NCBI RefSeq assembly: GCF_011808225.1
Contig: NZ_SOYS01000011.1
Span: forward strand, 1 to 64,000
Direction of reading: 5' to 3'
Source: Cedecea colo
Lineage (GTDB): Bacteria; Pseudomonadota; Gammaproteobacteria; Enterobacterales; Enterobacteriaceae
DNA: 64,000 nucleotides
Below the pieces are notes generated by a model, which worked only from the letters and a program-made list of their open reading frames with translations, did no database searches and was not told where the DNA came from. Shown piece after piece: positions 41,203-50,696 of the stretch. The translations under genes and the position numbers were made by a program. Positions within the stretch are counted from its first letter, which is position 1. Every line of letters starts with the position of its first letter.

Positions 41203-42156
41203 ATGAAAATGAAAAAAAGTCTCCTCGCGCTCTGCTTATCCGCAGGGTTGCTCGCAAGCTTACCTGCCGTAAGCCTGGCTGATGTAAATATCGTGCCACA
41301 GGATCTCAGCGCTGCACCGGCAATCCCTGCATCCGCATTACAGCAGCTACAGTGGACGCCGGTTAGCCAGAATAAAGCGTATACCACAAACCTTGCGACT
41401 GGCGGACAGTCCCTGAACGCGGGTGAAATTACCGGGCCGGTAGCGGCTTATAGCGTTCCGGCAAGCATCGGCGAACTGACGATCACCCTCACAAGCCGGG
41501 TTGCAAATAATTCGGTCTATGCGCCGAATGTATTAGTGCTGGATCAAAACCTGCATCCCGCAGCCTACTTCCCAAGCAGCTTCTTCGCCTACCAGGAGCC
41601 GGGCGTAATGGCCGACAACCGCCTGGAAGGGACGTTCAAACTGACCCCGGCGCTGGGACAACAGAAGCTCTATTTACTGGTCTTCACCACCGATAAAGAT
41701 ACAAAGCAAACCACAACGATGGTAGATCCGGCCAAAGCCTACGCCAAAGGTAACGGTAACGCGATCCCGGATATTCCAGATCCAATCGCGAGTCATGGTA
41801 CGACCGGGAACCTGCAACTGAAGGTAAAAACCTCTTCAGGCTCCAGCATATTAGTTGGCCCGCTCTTTGGCTCTTCCGGCCCGGATCCGGTTACCGTAGG
41901 TAATACGGCCGCGCCTGCTACCGCTTACGCAGCACCGGCAACCGCTTATGCTGCTCCTGCCGCATCCACCGCTGCGCCAGCGGCGAAGAGCGAACCTATC
42001 CTGAACGACACGGAAAGCTATTATAACCAGGCCATCAAGCAAGCCGTGAACAAAGGGGACGTTGATAAGGCCCTGAAACTGCTGAATGAAGCCGAGCGTC
42101 TGGGTTCCACCTCCGCCCGTAAAACTTTTATCAGCAGTGTAAAAGGCAAGGGGTAA
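41203..42156 (+). CDS. malM: Maltose operon periplasmic protein MalM
   Basis: Periplasmic protein of 317 residues (306 in E. coli), function unknown, co-induced with the maltose genes. The start at 41203 gives a signal peptide ending SLADVN. Two conserved domains are joined by an Ala/Pro-rich linker that contains a tandem APATAYA repeat (about residues 245-265), accounting for the extra length. The C-terminal helix DVDKALKLLNEAERLGSTSA is nearly identical to E. coli. A strong terminator follows. Confidence 0.94.
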   Translation: MKMKKSLLALCLSAGLLASLPAVSLADVNIVPQDLSAAPAIPASALQQLQWTPVSQNKAYTTNLATGGQSLNAGEITGPVAAYSVPASIGELTITLTSRVANNSVYAPNVLVLDQNLHPAAYFPSSFFAYQEPGVMADNRLEGTFKLTPALGQQKLYLLVFTTDKDTKQTTTMVDPAKAYAKGNGNAIPDIPDPIASHGTTGNLQLKVKTSSGSSILVGPLFGSSGPDPVTVGNTAAPATAYAAPATAYAAPAASTAAPAAKSEPILNDTESYYNQAIKQAVNKGDVDKALKLLNEAERLGSTSARKTFISSVKGKG

Positions 42157-42189
42157 GCATTTCCCCACAGTGCTGATGCTTGTAAGATT

Positions 42190-42218
42190 GGTGCGCCCTC
42201 GTGGCGCACCCTTTTTTT
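42190..42218 (+). terminator. malK-lamB-malM terminator
   Basis: A perfect 8-bp stem GGTGCGCC/GGCGCACC with a CTCGT loop is followed by seven T residues. Confidence 0.92.
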
Positions 42219-42317
42219 ACGTATAGCCTGCATGTTGCGCTATTGTTGCGCTTTGCCTGCCACGTTGTGCCCATTCTGCGTTACAATGACCTCAGGTTAT
42301 GTATCGGAGAATTCCCC

Positions 42318-42827
42318 ATGTCTGAGGCGCTATCGCAATTGCGCGCCCTGCGCTTCTTCGCTGAAGTCCCTGACGGGTTAAGCGCCGCTTTCCTTGACTG
42401 GCTTTTGCTTGAAGATTCAATGACAAAGCGTTTTGAACAACATTGTTCGCGCGTTACGGTCGACATCATACGCGAAGGCTTTGTGAGCGCGGATGAGCAG
42501 CTGCCCGAAGCCGAAATGCTTCCTCCCGCCCAACGTTTCTGGTTACGTGAAATACTATTATGTGGGGACGGCGTGCCGTGGCTCGTCGGGCGCACGGTGG
42601 TACCTGAAGCCACGCTGGATGGCCCCGAAATGGCTTTACAGAAGCTGGGAACCACGCCGCTTGGGCGCTATCTTTTTAGTTCATCAACTCTGACGCGCGA
42701 TTTTATTCAGATTGGCCGCAGCGCGGAGCTGTGGGGGCGTCGTTCCCGTCTGAGACTGTCCGATAAGCCTTTGCTGCTCACCGAACTGTTTCTGCCTGCA
42801 TCTCCGCTTTACGAAGAGGAAAAATAA
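42318..42827 (+). CDS. ubiC: Chorismate pyruvate-lyase
   Basis: Converts chorismate to 4-hydroxybenzoate and pyruvate, the first committed step of ubiquinone synthesis. It has 169 residues from ATG 42318 (165 in E. coli). [32 protein letters not shown] and the active-site region [12 protein letters not shown] are conserved. The frame is open upstream into the malM terminator, but the conserved start and GGAG at 10 bases support this ATG. Its stop overlaps the ubiA start by one base. Confidence 0.96.
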   Translation: MSEALSQLRALRFFAEVPDGLSAAFLDWLLLEDSMTKRFEQHCSRVTVDIIREGFVSADEQLPEAEMLPPAQRFWLREILLCGDGVPWLVGRTVVPEATLDGPEMALQKLGTTPLGRYLFSSSTLTRDFIQIGRSAELWGRRSRLRLSDKPLLLTELFLPASPLYEEEK

Positions 42828-43699
42828 TGGAGTGGAGTCTGACACAAGGAAAGTACCAGGCGTATATGCGCCTGATGCGGCTGGATAAGCCTATTGGATC
42901 GCTGTTATTGCTCTGGCCAACGCTATGGGCCCTGTGGCTGGCGTCGCCCGGCGTACCGCCGCTGTCGATTTTAGCGGTGTTTATCGCTGGCGTCTGGATG
43001 ATGCGCGCCGCCGGCTGTGTGGTGAACGATTATGCCGACCGCAAATTCGACGGTCACGTAAAGCGTACGGCCCATCGCCCTTTGCCGAGCGGGGCGGTAA
43101 GCGAGAAAGAAGCCCGCATGCTTTTTGTGTGCCTGGTGCTGCTCTCGTTTTTGCTGGTGCTGACGCTTAACACCATGACGATTTTGCTGTCGGTGGCGGC
43201 GCTTGCGCTGGCCTGGGTATACCCGTTTATGAAGCGCTACACGCACTTGCCGCAGGTAGTGCTGGGCGCCGCGTTTGGCTGGTCAATTCCGATGGCCTTC
43301 GCCGCCGTGAGCGAAAGCGTGCCGCTCAGCTGCTGGCTAATGTTCCTGGCGAATATCTGCTGGGCGGTAGCCTATGACACACAATACGCGATGGTTGATC
43401 GGGATGATGACCTCAAAATCGGCATTAAATCTACCGCCATTCTTTTTGGTCGCTATGACAAGCTGATCATCGGTATTTTGCAGGTTGTGGTGCTGGCGCT
43501 GATGGCGTTGATTGGCTGGCTGAACGGCCTGGGCGGGGCGTTTTATTGGTCAATTGGCCTTGCGGGTGCGTTGTTTATCCATCAACAGTGGCTGATTGCG
43601 GGTCGCGATCGCGATGCCTGCTTTAAAGCCTTCCTCAATAACAACTACGTTGGATTGGTGCTGTTTATCGGGCTGGCGTTAAGCTTAATGCACTTCTGA
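42827..43699 (+). CDS. ubiA: 4-hydroxybenzoate octaprenyltransferase
   Basis: Inner-membrane prenyltransferase that attaches the octaprenyl chain to 4-hydroxybenzoate, using the UbiC product. It has 290 residues, the E. coli length, with about eight to nine helices. The two aspartate-rich Mg/diphosphate motifs are [15 protein letters not shown] (residues about 66-80) and [13 protein letters not shown] (about 190-202). It is translationally coupled to ubiC through the TAATG overlap, and a bidirectional terminator follows. Confidence 0.97.
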   Translation: MEWSLTQGKYQAYMRLMRLDKPIGSLLLLWPTLWALWLASPGVPPLSILAVFIAGVWMMRAAGCVVNDYADRKFDGHVKRTAHRPLPSGAVSEKEARMLFVCLVLLSFLLVLTLNTMTILLSVAALALAWVYPFMKRYTHLPQVVLGAAFGWSIPMAFAAVSESVPLSCWLMFLANICWAVAYDTQYAMVDRDDDLKIGIKSTAILFGRYDKLIIGILQVVVLALMALIGWLNGLGGAFYWSIGLAGALFIHQQWLIAGRDRDACFKAFLNNNYVGLVLFIGLALSLMHF

Positions 43700-43710
43700 C
43701 GTTCACAAAA

Positions 43711-43736
43711 AAACAGGCGGGTTTCCCCGCCTGTTT
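43711..43736. terminator. Bidirectional terminator between ubiA and plsB
   Basis: A perfect 11-bp stem AAACAGGCGGG/CCCGCCTGTTT with a TTTC loop, flanked by T on the plus strand and by seven T on the minus strand. It serves the convergent ubiA and plsB. Confidence 0.9.
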
Positions 43737-43740
43737 GCCG

Positions 43741-46173
43741 TTACTCCGCCACCGCTACCTGCGACGTTGCGCTTTCAATGGTTAAACGCACATCCGACGT
43801 CACCAGCTCGGCCAGCATCTGGTAAACCCTCATCGTTTCTGTCGGCTCCGCATCGCCGGTATCGCTGATATAACCTTCGTCGCGTAGCGTCAGCACCAGA
43901 GAGGTAAAGACAGCCTTATCGAAGAACTCCGGCGCATTGATACCGTGCAGCATCGAAAGACGCTGCGCCACGGTACGGCTCTCACGTTCAAGCGTGCCGC
44001 GGTTGATCGATGGGTTGGCGCTCAGCAGCCAGAAGGTAATGGCATAACGCTGTAGCGTTTCGCGCACGCCCGCCGCCAGAAGCTGCAGGGTACGAGAGCG
44101 TGCCGGGTTAATCTGCACCTCTTCGCCGTTTATTGTCACCAGACCCTGACGCACCATTTCATTCATCAGCGCGTCGATTTCCGTGACCAGCTCTTCTTTT
44201 TCCCAGCGCAGGAACAGCTCGGCTTTCAGCATTGGATAAAGCACTTCTACCTGACGCAGCAGTTCGGTACGGCCGATATGACGGTGCTGCGTAACTATCG
44301 CAGCCAGCAACGACGGCAACACCAGCATGTGCATGATGTTGTTACGGTAGTACGTCATCAGCACGGCCTGCTCGCGCGGCAGAATGATGATATCGCCGAT
44401 GGTGTCTTTTTCGACCTCGAACTTGTTCATCTGCAGCGCGTGTTCGATAAGCGCATCTGCGTTTTGTTCCGGTGCTGTGGCATCTGGCGAATACGGCACG
44501 TTACGCAGCAGGCTGAGGTAGCAATCGAGCTGCTCGGTCAACTGCTCACGAGTCAGTGAACGCTGACGCGAAGCCAGCAGCGCGGTACAGCACAGGTTCA
44601 TGGCATTTGCCGCCCCCGCGTTGTTGATACGCACCATCAGTTCGGCGGCGATTTCGTTCACCGTTGGCGTTAACCACGCCGGGCGCACCGCCTCGATAGG
44701 ATCGATAGAGTCGCGCCACTCCGGTACACGCTGGTTAAGGAAGGTCATCAGCGGCATAGGCTCGCCAAAGTTAACGTAACCCTGGCCGAGATTACGCAGC
44801 TTGCTTAAGCCCCGTAACATCGACATAAAACCTTCTTTTTCTTTGGTGGCGCCGCGTAGCTCTTTGGCGTAAGTGCCCACTTCCATCACGTGCTCGTAAC
44901 CAATGTAAATAGGCACTAACGTAATCGGGCGTGTGCCGCCGCGTAACATAGCCTGAATGGTCATCGACAGCGTGCCGGTTTTCGGATCCAGCAAACGGCC
45001 GGTACGTGAACGGCCGCCTTCCACAAAGTATTCAACGGAATAGCCGCGGCTGAACAGCTCGCCGAGGTATTCACGGAACACGGTGGAGTAGAGCTTGCTG
45101 CCCTTAAAGGTACGGCGGATGAAGAACGCGCCCAGGCGACGGAAAATCGGGCCTGCCGGCCAGAAGTTCAGGTTGATACCCGCCGCGATATGCGGAGGCA
45201 CCAGCCCCTGGTGATAAAGCACGTAAGACAACAACATATAGTCCATATGGCTGCGGTGGCAGGGCACATAAACGATTTCATGTCCGTCGTGAGCCAGCTG
45301 ACGCACTCGCTCGGCGTTGTGGACATTGATGCCCTGATACAGGCGGTTCCACGTCAGTCCCAGCACGCGGTCTGTCAGCCGGATGGCTTCGTAGGAGAAG
45401 TTCGCCGCAATCTCTTCCATCAGCGCCACAGCGTTCTGCTGGGCTTTTTCATGGGAGATTTTCTTGCTGCGCGCTTCGTCTTCTACGGCCCGGGCAATAG
45501 CTTTGGATGCCAGAAGCTTGTTAAACAGATCCTGGCGTACCGGCAGACGTGGCCCGATAGTGGCCAGACGCTGCCGGGCAAAGTGCATTCGCGCCACGCG
45601 TGCCAGCTTCTGAGCGATGCGCTTGTCGGTGCCGTGTTCGGTGGCCATTCTGCGTAGTGAAACGGGCGCGGAAAAACGTACGAAGCTATCGCGCCCAAGC
45701 CAGGATACCGCGAAGAATTTCTGTATGCCGTTCAGCATACGCAGCGGCGGATTGATTTCGCCTTTTTCGCGGCCCGGAGAGCGGCCAAACATTACCGATA
45801 CCGGCACCATCTGCACATCCAGATTCGGATTGCTGCGGTGCAGATCGAGATAGTCGTGGAAGAGCTTAATAGACTCTTCCTTCGGCGTGTAATAGGTGAA
45901 GACTCGCGGGCCGCTGTGGATAAAGACATAGCGCGGCAGAACCGCTCCGTCTATTTCCAGCGGTTCGAGCGGATCGGGTAAATCATGTGCGAGGCATTGC
46001 GCGCGTAGCGTCAACAAGTCCGCCTTAGAGTTATAAGGCAGAACGTACATAATAGGGCGTGTGGTATCCAGGCCCAGCTCGGCTTGAGGATCTGCCGGTA
46101 TGGACTTGCTCTTTACCAGAACGCTTAATGGTAAATTAAGTAATTTGTAGTAAATTCTTGGCCAGCCTGACAT
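43741..46173 (-). CDS. plsB: Glycerol-3-phosphate 1-O-acyltransferase
   Basis: Inner-membrane-bound enzyme that acylates glycerol 3-phosphate at position 1, the first step of phospholipid synthesis. It has 810 residues (807 in E. coli). The catalytic HX4D motif is [10 protein letters not shown] (about residues 305-314), followed by the substrate motifs [20 protein letters not shown] and [20 protein letters not shown]. It is divergent from dgkA across a 184-base gap. It stands alone on its strand. Confidence 0.97.
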   Translation of the reverse strand: MSGWPRIYYKLLNLPLSVLVKSKSIPADPQAELGLDTTRPIMYVLPYNSKADLLTLRAQCLAHDLPDPLEPLEIDGAVLPRYVFIHSGPRVFTYYTPKEESIKLFHDYLDLHRSNPNLDVQMVPVSVMFGRSPGREKGEINPPLRMLNGIQKFFAVSWLGRDSFVRFSAPVSLRRMATEHGTDKRIAQKLARVARMHFARQRLATIGPRLPVRQDLFNKLLASKAIARAVEDEARSKKISHEKAQQNAVALMEEIAANFSYEAIRLTDRVLGLTWNRLYQGINVHNAERVRQLAHDGHEIVYVPCHRSHMDYMLLSYVLYHQGLVPPHIAAGINLNFWPAGPIFRRLGAFFIRRTFKGSKLYSTVFREYLGELFSRGYSVEYFVEGGRSRTGRLLDPKTGTLSMTIQAMLRGGTRPITLVPIYIGYEHVMEVGTYAKELRGATKEKEGFMSMLRGLSKLRNLGQGYVNFGEPMPLMTFLNQRVPEWRDSIDPIEAVRPAWLTPTVNEIAAELMVRINNAGAANAMNLCCTALLASRQRSLTREQLTEQLDCYLSLLRNVPYSPDATAPEQNADALIEHALQMNKFEVEKDTIGDIIILPREQAVLMTYYRNNIMHMLVLPSLLAAIVTQHRHIGRTELLRQVEVLYPMLKAELFLRWEKEELVTEIDALMNEMVRQGLVTINGEEVQINPARSRTLQLLAAGVRETLQRYAITFWLLSANPSINRGTLERESRTVAQRLSMLHGINAPEFFDKAVFTSLVLTLRDEGYISDTGDAEPTETMRVYQMLAELVTSDVRLTIESATSQVAVAE

Positions 46174-46357
46174 AAACGATGTAAAGCCTCAGGTTAATAG
46201 TGCAAATTCGCCGCAAGAATATCAGAAACTGCATAAGATTTCTGTGGCGCTGCGATTTTCCCCGTCACGGCTCAAGTTACCGGATTCCGGATTAAAACTT
46301 GAAGAGTGAAGGGTATTGATAAGCATTGACGCTTTTATTTTAAAAAGGTTTCCCAAC

Positions 46358-46726
46358 ATGGCGAATAACACCGCTGGATTTACACGTATTATCAAGGCCG
46401 CCGGTTATTCCTGGAAAGGCCTGCGCGCCGCCTGGATTAACGAAGCCGCCTTCCGTCAGGAAGGGGTTGCCGCGGTTATTGCCATCGCCGTCGCCTGCTG
46501 GCTGGACGTCGATCCCATCATCCGTATTTTGCTTATCGGTTCCGTTGTGCTGGTGATGATTGTCGAAATACTTAACAGCGCCATTGAAGCTTTGGTTGAC
46601 CGTGTCGGCACGGATTATCACGAGCTTTCAGGGCGGGCAAAAGATATGGGTTCAGCCGCTGTCCTGATTGCCATTATCCTCGCCGTGTTCACCTGGGTCA
46701 CGCTGCTATGGCAGCATTGGCGATAA
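46358..46726 (+). CDS. dgkA: Diacylglycerol kinase
   Basis: Small trimeric inner-membrane kinase that recycles diacylglycerol to phosphatidic acid. It has 122 residues from ATG 46358, matching E. coli. The catalytic segment EILNSAIEALVDR (about residues 69-81) and three transmembrane helices are present. The reading frame is open 14 codons upstream, but the conserved start MANNTAGFTRI settles it. Its divergence from plsB links two phospholipid enzymes. Confidence 0.97.
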   Translation: MANNTAGFTRIIKAAGYSWKGLRAAWINEAAFRQEGVAAVIAIAVACWLDVDPIIRILLIGSVVLVMIVEILNSAIEALVDRVGTDYHELSGRAKDMGSAAVLIAIILAVFTWVTLLWQHWR

Positions 46727-46800
46727 TTTGCGAGAGCCTTTCCAGATTATGATAAGACCCTGGTTTTTTACTCAATATATGGTTTCAAATTCACCTTTGA

Positions 46801-46837
46801 CTGTATATACTCACAGCATAACTGTATAAACACCCAG
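46801..46837 (+). promoter_or_regulatory. Two LexA boxes of lexA
   Basis: CTGTATATACTCACAG (46801-46816) and CTGTATAAACACCCAG (46822-46837) both fit CTGT-N8-ACAG (the second with one mismatch) and lie 6 bases apart just before the lexA ribosome-binding site GGGGGCGG. This is the E. coli autoregulatory arrangement. Confidence 0.93.
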
Positions 46838-46845
46838 GGGGCGGA

Positions 46846-47454
46846 ATGAAAGCTTTAACTACCAGGCAGCAAGAGGTGTTTGATCTCATTCGGGATCATA
46901 TCAGCCAGACCGGCATGCCACCGACGCGTGCCGAGATTGCTCAACGTCTGGGGTTCCGTTCTCCAAACGCGGCAGAAGAGCACCTTAAGGCGTTAGCCCG
47001 CAAAGGCGTTATCGAAATTGTTTCCGGCGCTTCGCGCGGTATTCGGCTTCTGGTTGAAGAAGAAACCGGTGTTCCGCTGGTAGGGCGCGTGGCAGCTGGC
47101 GAACCGCTGTTGGCGCAGCAACATATCGAAGGTCACTACCAGGTCGACCCATCGCTGTTCAAACCGAACGCCGATTTCCTGCTGCGTGTAAGCGGCATGT
47201 CCATGAAAGACATCGGTATTCTCGATGGCGATCTGTTGGCGGTGCATAAAACGCAAGACGTGCGTAACGGCCAGGTAGTTGTGGCACGCATTGACGATGA
47301 AGTTACGGTGAAACGGCTGAAAAAGCAGGGAAACACCGTACAGCTGCTGCCGGAAAACAGCGAGTTTGCACCCATCGTTGTCGATCTTCGCGAACAAAAT
47401 TTCAGCATCGAAGGGCTGGCCGTCGGGGTGATCCGCAACGGCGACTGGCTGTAA
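46846..47454 (+). CDS. lexA: LexA repressor
   Basis: Master repressor of the SOS response and self-cleaving serine protease. The 202 residues equal E. coli. The winged helix-turn-helix includes [20 protein letters not shown] (residues 25-44). The cleavage site Ala84-Gly85 is in [10 protein letters not shown], and the catalytic pair Ser119 and Lys156 are both present. It is autoregulated by two LexA boxes. dinF lies downstream and is probably co-transcribed past a hairpin. Confidence 0.98.
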   Translation: MKALTTRQQEVFDLIRDHISQTGMPPTRAEIAQRLGFRSPNAAEEHLKALARKGVIEIVSGASRGIRLLVEEETGVPLVGRVAAGEPLLAQQHIEGHYQVDPSLFKPNADFLLRVSGMSMKDIGILDGDLLAVHKTQDVRNGQVVVARIDDEVTVKRLKKQGNTVQLLPENSEFAPIVVDLREQNFSIEGLAVGVIRNGDWL

Positions 47455-47475
47455 CCCCATCGCTTCCCGCATTTT

Positions 47476-47500
47476 GTGATGCGCTTTTGCCGCGCATCAC
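47476..47500 (+). terminator. Hairpin between lexA and dinF
   Basis: GTGATGCGC / GCGCATCAC, a perfect 9-bp stem with a 7-base loop, is followed by CCTATTATTCTCTTCTTTT. It may attenuate read-through from lexA into dinF. An in-frame start for dinF within this hairpin is unlikely to be used. Confidence 0.6.
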
Positions 47501-47538
47501 CCTATTATTCTCTTCTTTTATTCGCTCTGGATCCCCGT

Positions 47539-48873
47539 ATGCGTTTCTTCTCGTCGACGGATAAAGCGCTCTGGCGCCTCGCATTACCGATGATTTTCTC
47601 CAATATCACTGTTCCGCTGCTTGGGCTGGTGGACACCGCGGTCATCGGGCATCTGGATAGCCCTGTTTATCTTGGCGGGGTAGCCGTTGGCGCAACGGCC
47701 ACCAGTTTTCTCTTCATGCTGCTTCTGTTTTTACGTATGAGTACCACGGGGTTAACGGCTCAGGCATTTGGGGCGAATAACCCTGCGGCGCTGGCTCGTG
47801 CACTCGTCCAGCCGTTGCTGATGGCGCTGGCGGCCGGTATTGTCATCATCGTGCTGCGTTATCCCCTGATTACGCTTGCGCTTAATATCGTTGGCGGAAA
47901 CGACCAGGTGCTTATGCAGGCTCAGCGCTTCCTTGAAATCCGCTGGCTGAGCGCGCCCGCTTCTTTAGCCAACCTTGTGCTGCTCGGCTGGCTGCTTGGC
48001 GTACAGTATGCGCGCGCCCCTGTTATCCTGCTGATTGTCGGCAACGTACTGAATATTGTGCTTGATATCTGGCTGGTCATGGGCCTGCACATGAATGTGC
48101 AGGGCGCCGCGCTGGCAACGGTTATTGCAGAATACGCCACTCTTGTTATCGGCTTACTCATGGTGATGAAAGTGCTGGGCATGCGGGGAATCGATTTCTC
48201 AATGCTGAAAACCGCATGGCGGGGAAACATACGCCGCCTGCTGGCGTTAAACCGGGATATCATGCTGCGTTCGTTGCTATTGCAGCTTTGCTTTGCCTCG
48301 GTGACGGTTTTCGGCGCTCGTCTGGGCAGTGAAGTGGTGGCGGTCAACGCCGTATTGATGACGCTGCTAACCTTTACCGCCTATGCGCTGGACGGGTTTG
48401 CCTATGCGGTAGAGGCGCATTCTGGTCAGGCCTATGGCGCGCGCAGCGGCGGCCAGCTATTAAGTGTCTGGCAGGCAGCCTGCCGCCAGGCGGGCCTGGT
48501 CGCGCTAAGTTTTACGCTGGTGTATGCCCTGTTTGGCGAAAACATCGTCGCCATGTTGACTTCGCTACCGGAATTGCAGCAGCAGGCGGACCGCTACCTG
48601 TACTGGCAAATGGTTCTGCCGGTCGTGGGGGTCTGGTGTTATCTGCTGGATGGCATGTTTATAGGCGCTACTCGCGGTGCCCAGATGCGTAACAGTATGG
48701 CGGTTGCCGCCGCGGGCTTTGGCCTGACGCTGCTGAGCGTTCCCTGGCTTGGTAATCACGGCCTGTGGCTTGCTGTAGCGGTGTTTCTTGCCCTGCGTGG
48801 GCTATCGCTGGGCTGGATCTGGCGACGCCACTGGCGGCACGATACCTGGTTCCAGGCTGAAAGTCATAGTTAG
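47539..48873 (+). CDS. dinF: MATE family efflux transporter DinF
   Basis: Inner-membrane multidrug/oxidant efflux protein of the MATE family, SOS-induced in E. coli through lexA. It has 444 residues from ATG 47539 (MRFFSSTDKALWRLALPMIF), with twelve predicted helices. Conserved MATE segments include LVDTAVIGHLDSPVYLGGVA and AYALDGFAYAVEAHSGQAYG. The ribosome-binding site is weak (GGAT). The frame stays open upstream to the hairpin at 47476. Confidence 0.93.
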   Translation: MRFFSSTDKALWRLALPMIFSNITVPLLGLVDTAVIGHLDSPVYLGGVAVGATATSFLFMLLLFLRMSTTGLTAQAFGANNPAALARALVQPLLMALAAGIVIIVLRYPLITLALNIVGGNDQVLMQAQRFLEIRWLSAPASLANLVLLGWLLGVQYARAPVILLIVGNVLNIVLDIWLVMGLHMNVQGAALATVIAEYATLVIGLLMVMKVLGMRGIDFSMLKTAWRGNIRRLLALNRDIMLRSLLLQLCFASVTVFGARLGSEVVAVNAVLMTLLTFTAYALDGFAYAVEAHSGQAYGARSGGQLLSVWQAACRQAGLVALSFTLVYALFGENIVAMLTSLPELQQQADRYLYWQMVLPVVGVWCYLLDGMFIGATRGAQMRNSMAVAAAGFGLTLLSVPWLGNHGLWLAVAVFLALRGLSLGWIWRRHWRHDTWFQAESHS

Positions 48874-49111
48874 TTACAACTACTGATGCGCTTTTACCTT
48901 CCTCTCAGCGCGCTGATTTGCCGTCAGATTCTGGCGCAAACCGGCGCGTCTCCTGCTGGCCGAATGGTTCAATATTCTTAATTACCGCCTTGATGCCGGA
49001 TACTTGCCTATAATTATTATCACGTCCAGCAGATAGCGGTTGTGGCCAGACGGCTTCACCGGGACGATATTAATTTTTAGCGATTCTTCACCGAACGATG
49101 AGGATATTATG

Positions 49112-49321
49112 ATGAATAAAGACGAAATCGGCGGTAACTGGAAGCAATTCAAAGGCAACGTGAAAGAAAAATGGGGCAAGCTTACGGACGATGATATGAC
49201 CGTCATTGAAGGTAAACGCGATCAGTTAGTGGGTAAAATCCAGGAACGTTATGGTTCATCCAAAGATGAAGCAGAGAAAGAGGTTGTTGACTGGGAAACC
49301 CGTAATAACTACCGCTGGTAG
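49112..49321 (+). CDS. yjbJ: CsbD family stress protein YjbJ
   Basis: A small hydrophilic protein of 69 residues, the E. coli length and nearly the same sequence (MNKDEIGGNWKQFKGNVKEK). It belongs to the CsbD family of abundant stress-induced proteins of unknown mechanism. The start could also be the ATG three bases earlier; GATGAGGA precedes both. A TATAAT with a C before it (49008-49014) would suit stationary-phase sigma S, the known control in E. coli. Confidence 0.93.
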   Translation: MNKDEIGGNWKQFKGNVKEKWGKLTDDDMTVIEGKRDQLVGKIQERYGSSKDEAEKEVVDWETRNNYRW

Positions 49322-49392
49322 CCTGCATAACCCTCAGTTGTGCTAGTTCTTAAAGACTATCCTGCCCGGGTACAGGGATGTACCGTCCCACC

Positions 49393-49911
49393 TTAACGCA
49401 CCTTCTTTTTAATCTGTACCGAGTGGTCATGGCTGCTACAGCCTTCTTTATGACCGCATGCCTCTACTTCAGAACAGGCAGAACATAAGCCATGCGCTTC
49501 AATAACGTTGTGACGTAATGCAAAGCCCATTTTTGCAGCGAGCTTATGCATAATATCTTCCACACCCTGGGCAGCCTCTTCTTTTACCACACCGCAACGC
49601 TCACAGATAAACATGGCTGAAGAGTGGGTCGGCTGGTCTATTAAATTGCACAGCACATAACTATTGGCAGACTCTACGCGATGAACAAAACCCTGCTCCA
49701 GCAGGAAATCAAGCGCGCGGTAGACGGTTGGCGGTTTGGCCTGAGGTTCGCTGACGCGCAGCAAGTCCAGCAAATCGTAAGCGCTGATGGCGCCGGTCTG
49801 TAACGTCATCAGACGCAGCACTTCCAGACGTTGCGGCGTCAGGCGCACATTGCGCTGTGCGCAAAGCTTTTCAGCCTGCGCTAACACGTGTTGTGAACTC
49901 GTCGTATCCAT
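49393..49911 (-). CDS. zur: Zinc uptake regulator Zur
   Basis: Fur-family repressor that shuts off zinc uptake when zinc is plentiful. It has 172 residues from ATG 49911, which lies 6 bases after GAGGA; an ATG at 49917 touches that sequence directly and is less likely. The DNA-binding domain (RNVRLTPQRLEVLRLM) and the zinc cysteines in FICERCG and GLCSACSEVEACG are present, with a His-rich segment near the C-terminus. It is divergent from the cupin gene. Confidence 0.95.
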   Translation of the reverse strand: MDTTSSQHVLAQAEKLCAQRNVRLTPQRLEVLRLMTLQTGAISAYDLLDLLRVSEPQAKPPTVYRALDFLLEQGFVHRVESANSYVLCNLIDQPTHSSAMFICERCGVVKEEAAQGVEDIMHKLAAKMGFALRHNVIEAHGLCSACSEVEACGHKEGCSSHDHSVQIKKKVR

Positions 49912-50022
49912 CAGCATTCCTCGATTATGTAGCCCTTCACTTTACCATAAAAGCAGCAAAAACGCCGAATGCTGGTCCATACTGGCAGTGACTTACCTCA
50001 AAATTCTCCCACCGGAGCCGTT

Positions 50023-50514
50023 ATGCAAAAACCAGACTGTATCCGTCACTGGCGCGAACTGGAAAGTGCAGATGAACCTCATTATCCCGACAGCAATGAA
50101 CGCTTTGCTATTGGTGCGCCCCTTGCCCGTCGCCTTGGTCTATCCCGGCTTGGTATTCATCACGTGCGCCTGCCGCCCGGAAGAAGAACCTCCTGGCCTC
50201 ATGCCGAAAGCAGCGAAGAAGAGTTTGCTTATGTGATAGAGGGACATCCACAAGTATGGATCAACGGTAATCTCTATCAACTGGAACCGGGAGACAGCGT
50301 GGGTTTCCCCGCAGGGACGGGGATTTGCCATACCTTTATAAACAATACCGAGCATGAAGCCCGTTTGCTGGTAGTTGGCGAGGCTAACAAAGAGGAAAAC
50401 CGCGTTTATTACCCTATGAACTCCGGTTATGCCGCCACACGCAAGGATCGCTGGATAGACCATCCCCCACAATTTTTTGGTCCTCATGATGGACAACCCT
50501 CCCGAAAATCGTGA
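50023..50514 (+). CDS. Cupin domain protein, function unknown
   Basis: 163 residues from ATG 50023, with CACCGGAGCCGTT just upstream. The two cupin motifs are readable: SWPHAESSEEEFAYVIEGHP (residues about 57-76; the His and Glu are potential metal ligands) and PAGTGICHTFINNTEHEARL (about 97-116; a further histidine). A small single-domain cupin could be an isomerase, dioxygenase or sensor, and sequence does not decide. It starts 111 bases from zur on the other strand, but no Zur box is visible. It replaces E. coli yjbL/yjbM at this position. Confidence 0.8.
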   Translation: MQKPDCIRHWRELESADEPHYPDSNERFAIGAPLARRLGLSRLGIHHVRLPPGRRTSWPHAESSEEEFAYVIEGHPQVWINGNLYQLEPGDSVGFPAGTGICHTFINNTEHEARLLVVGEANKEENRVYYPMNSGYAATRKDRWIDHPPQFFGPHDGQPSRKS

Positions 50515-50582
50515 AGTAAACTATAAATAAACTGCATGGAAATATTGAAACGATAACCCGTATGGATAGAAACGGGAGCCCG

Positions 50583-50696
50583 ATGGGTGAAATAGTCTTT
50601 TTTAAGCTCGTTATTCGCAGCAATAGTCCGCCTCTGTTAAGTCTCAACTGGCAGGGGTTAGTTATTACCTATGATAAACAGACGGACGAGCGGTAA
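50583..50696 (+). CDS. Possible 37-residue leader peptide before the TraF-like gene
   Basis: An ATG preceded by GGGAG at a spacing of 4 opens a 37-codon frame (MGEIVFFKLVIRSNSPPLLS...). Its TAA stop is immediately followed by the ATG of the next gene. This arrangement would allow the ribosome to re-initiate directly. No homologue is recognised and so short a frame can arise by chance. Confidence 0.3.
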   Translation: MGEIVFFKLVIRSNSPPLLSLNWQGLVITYDKQTDER

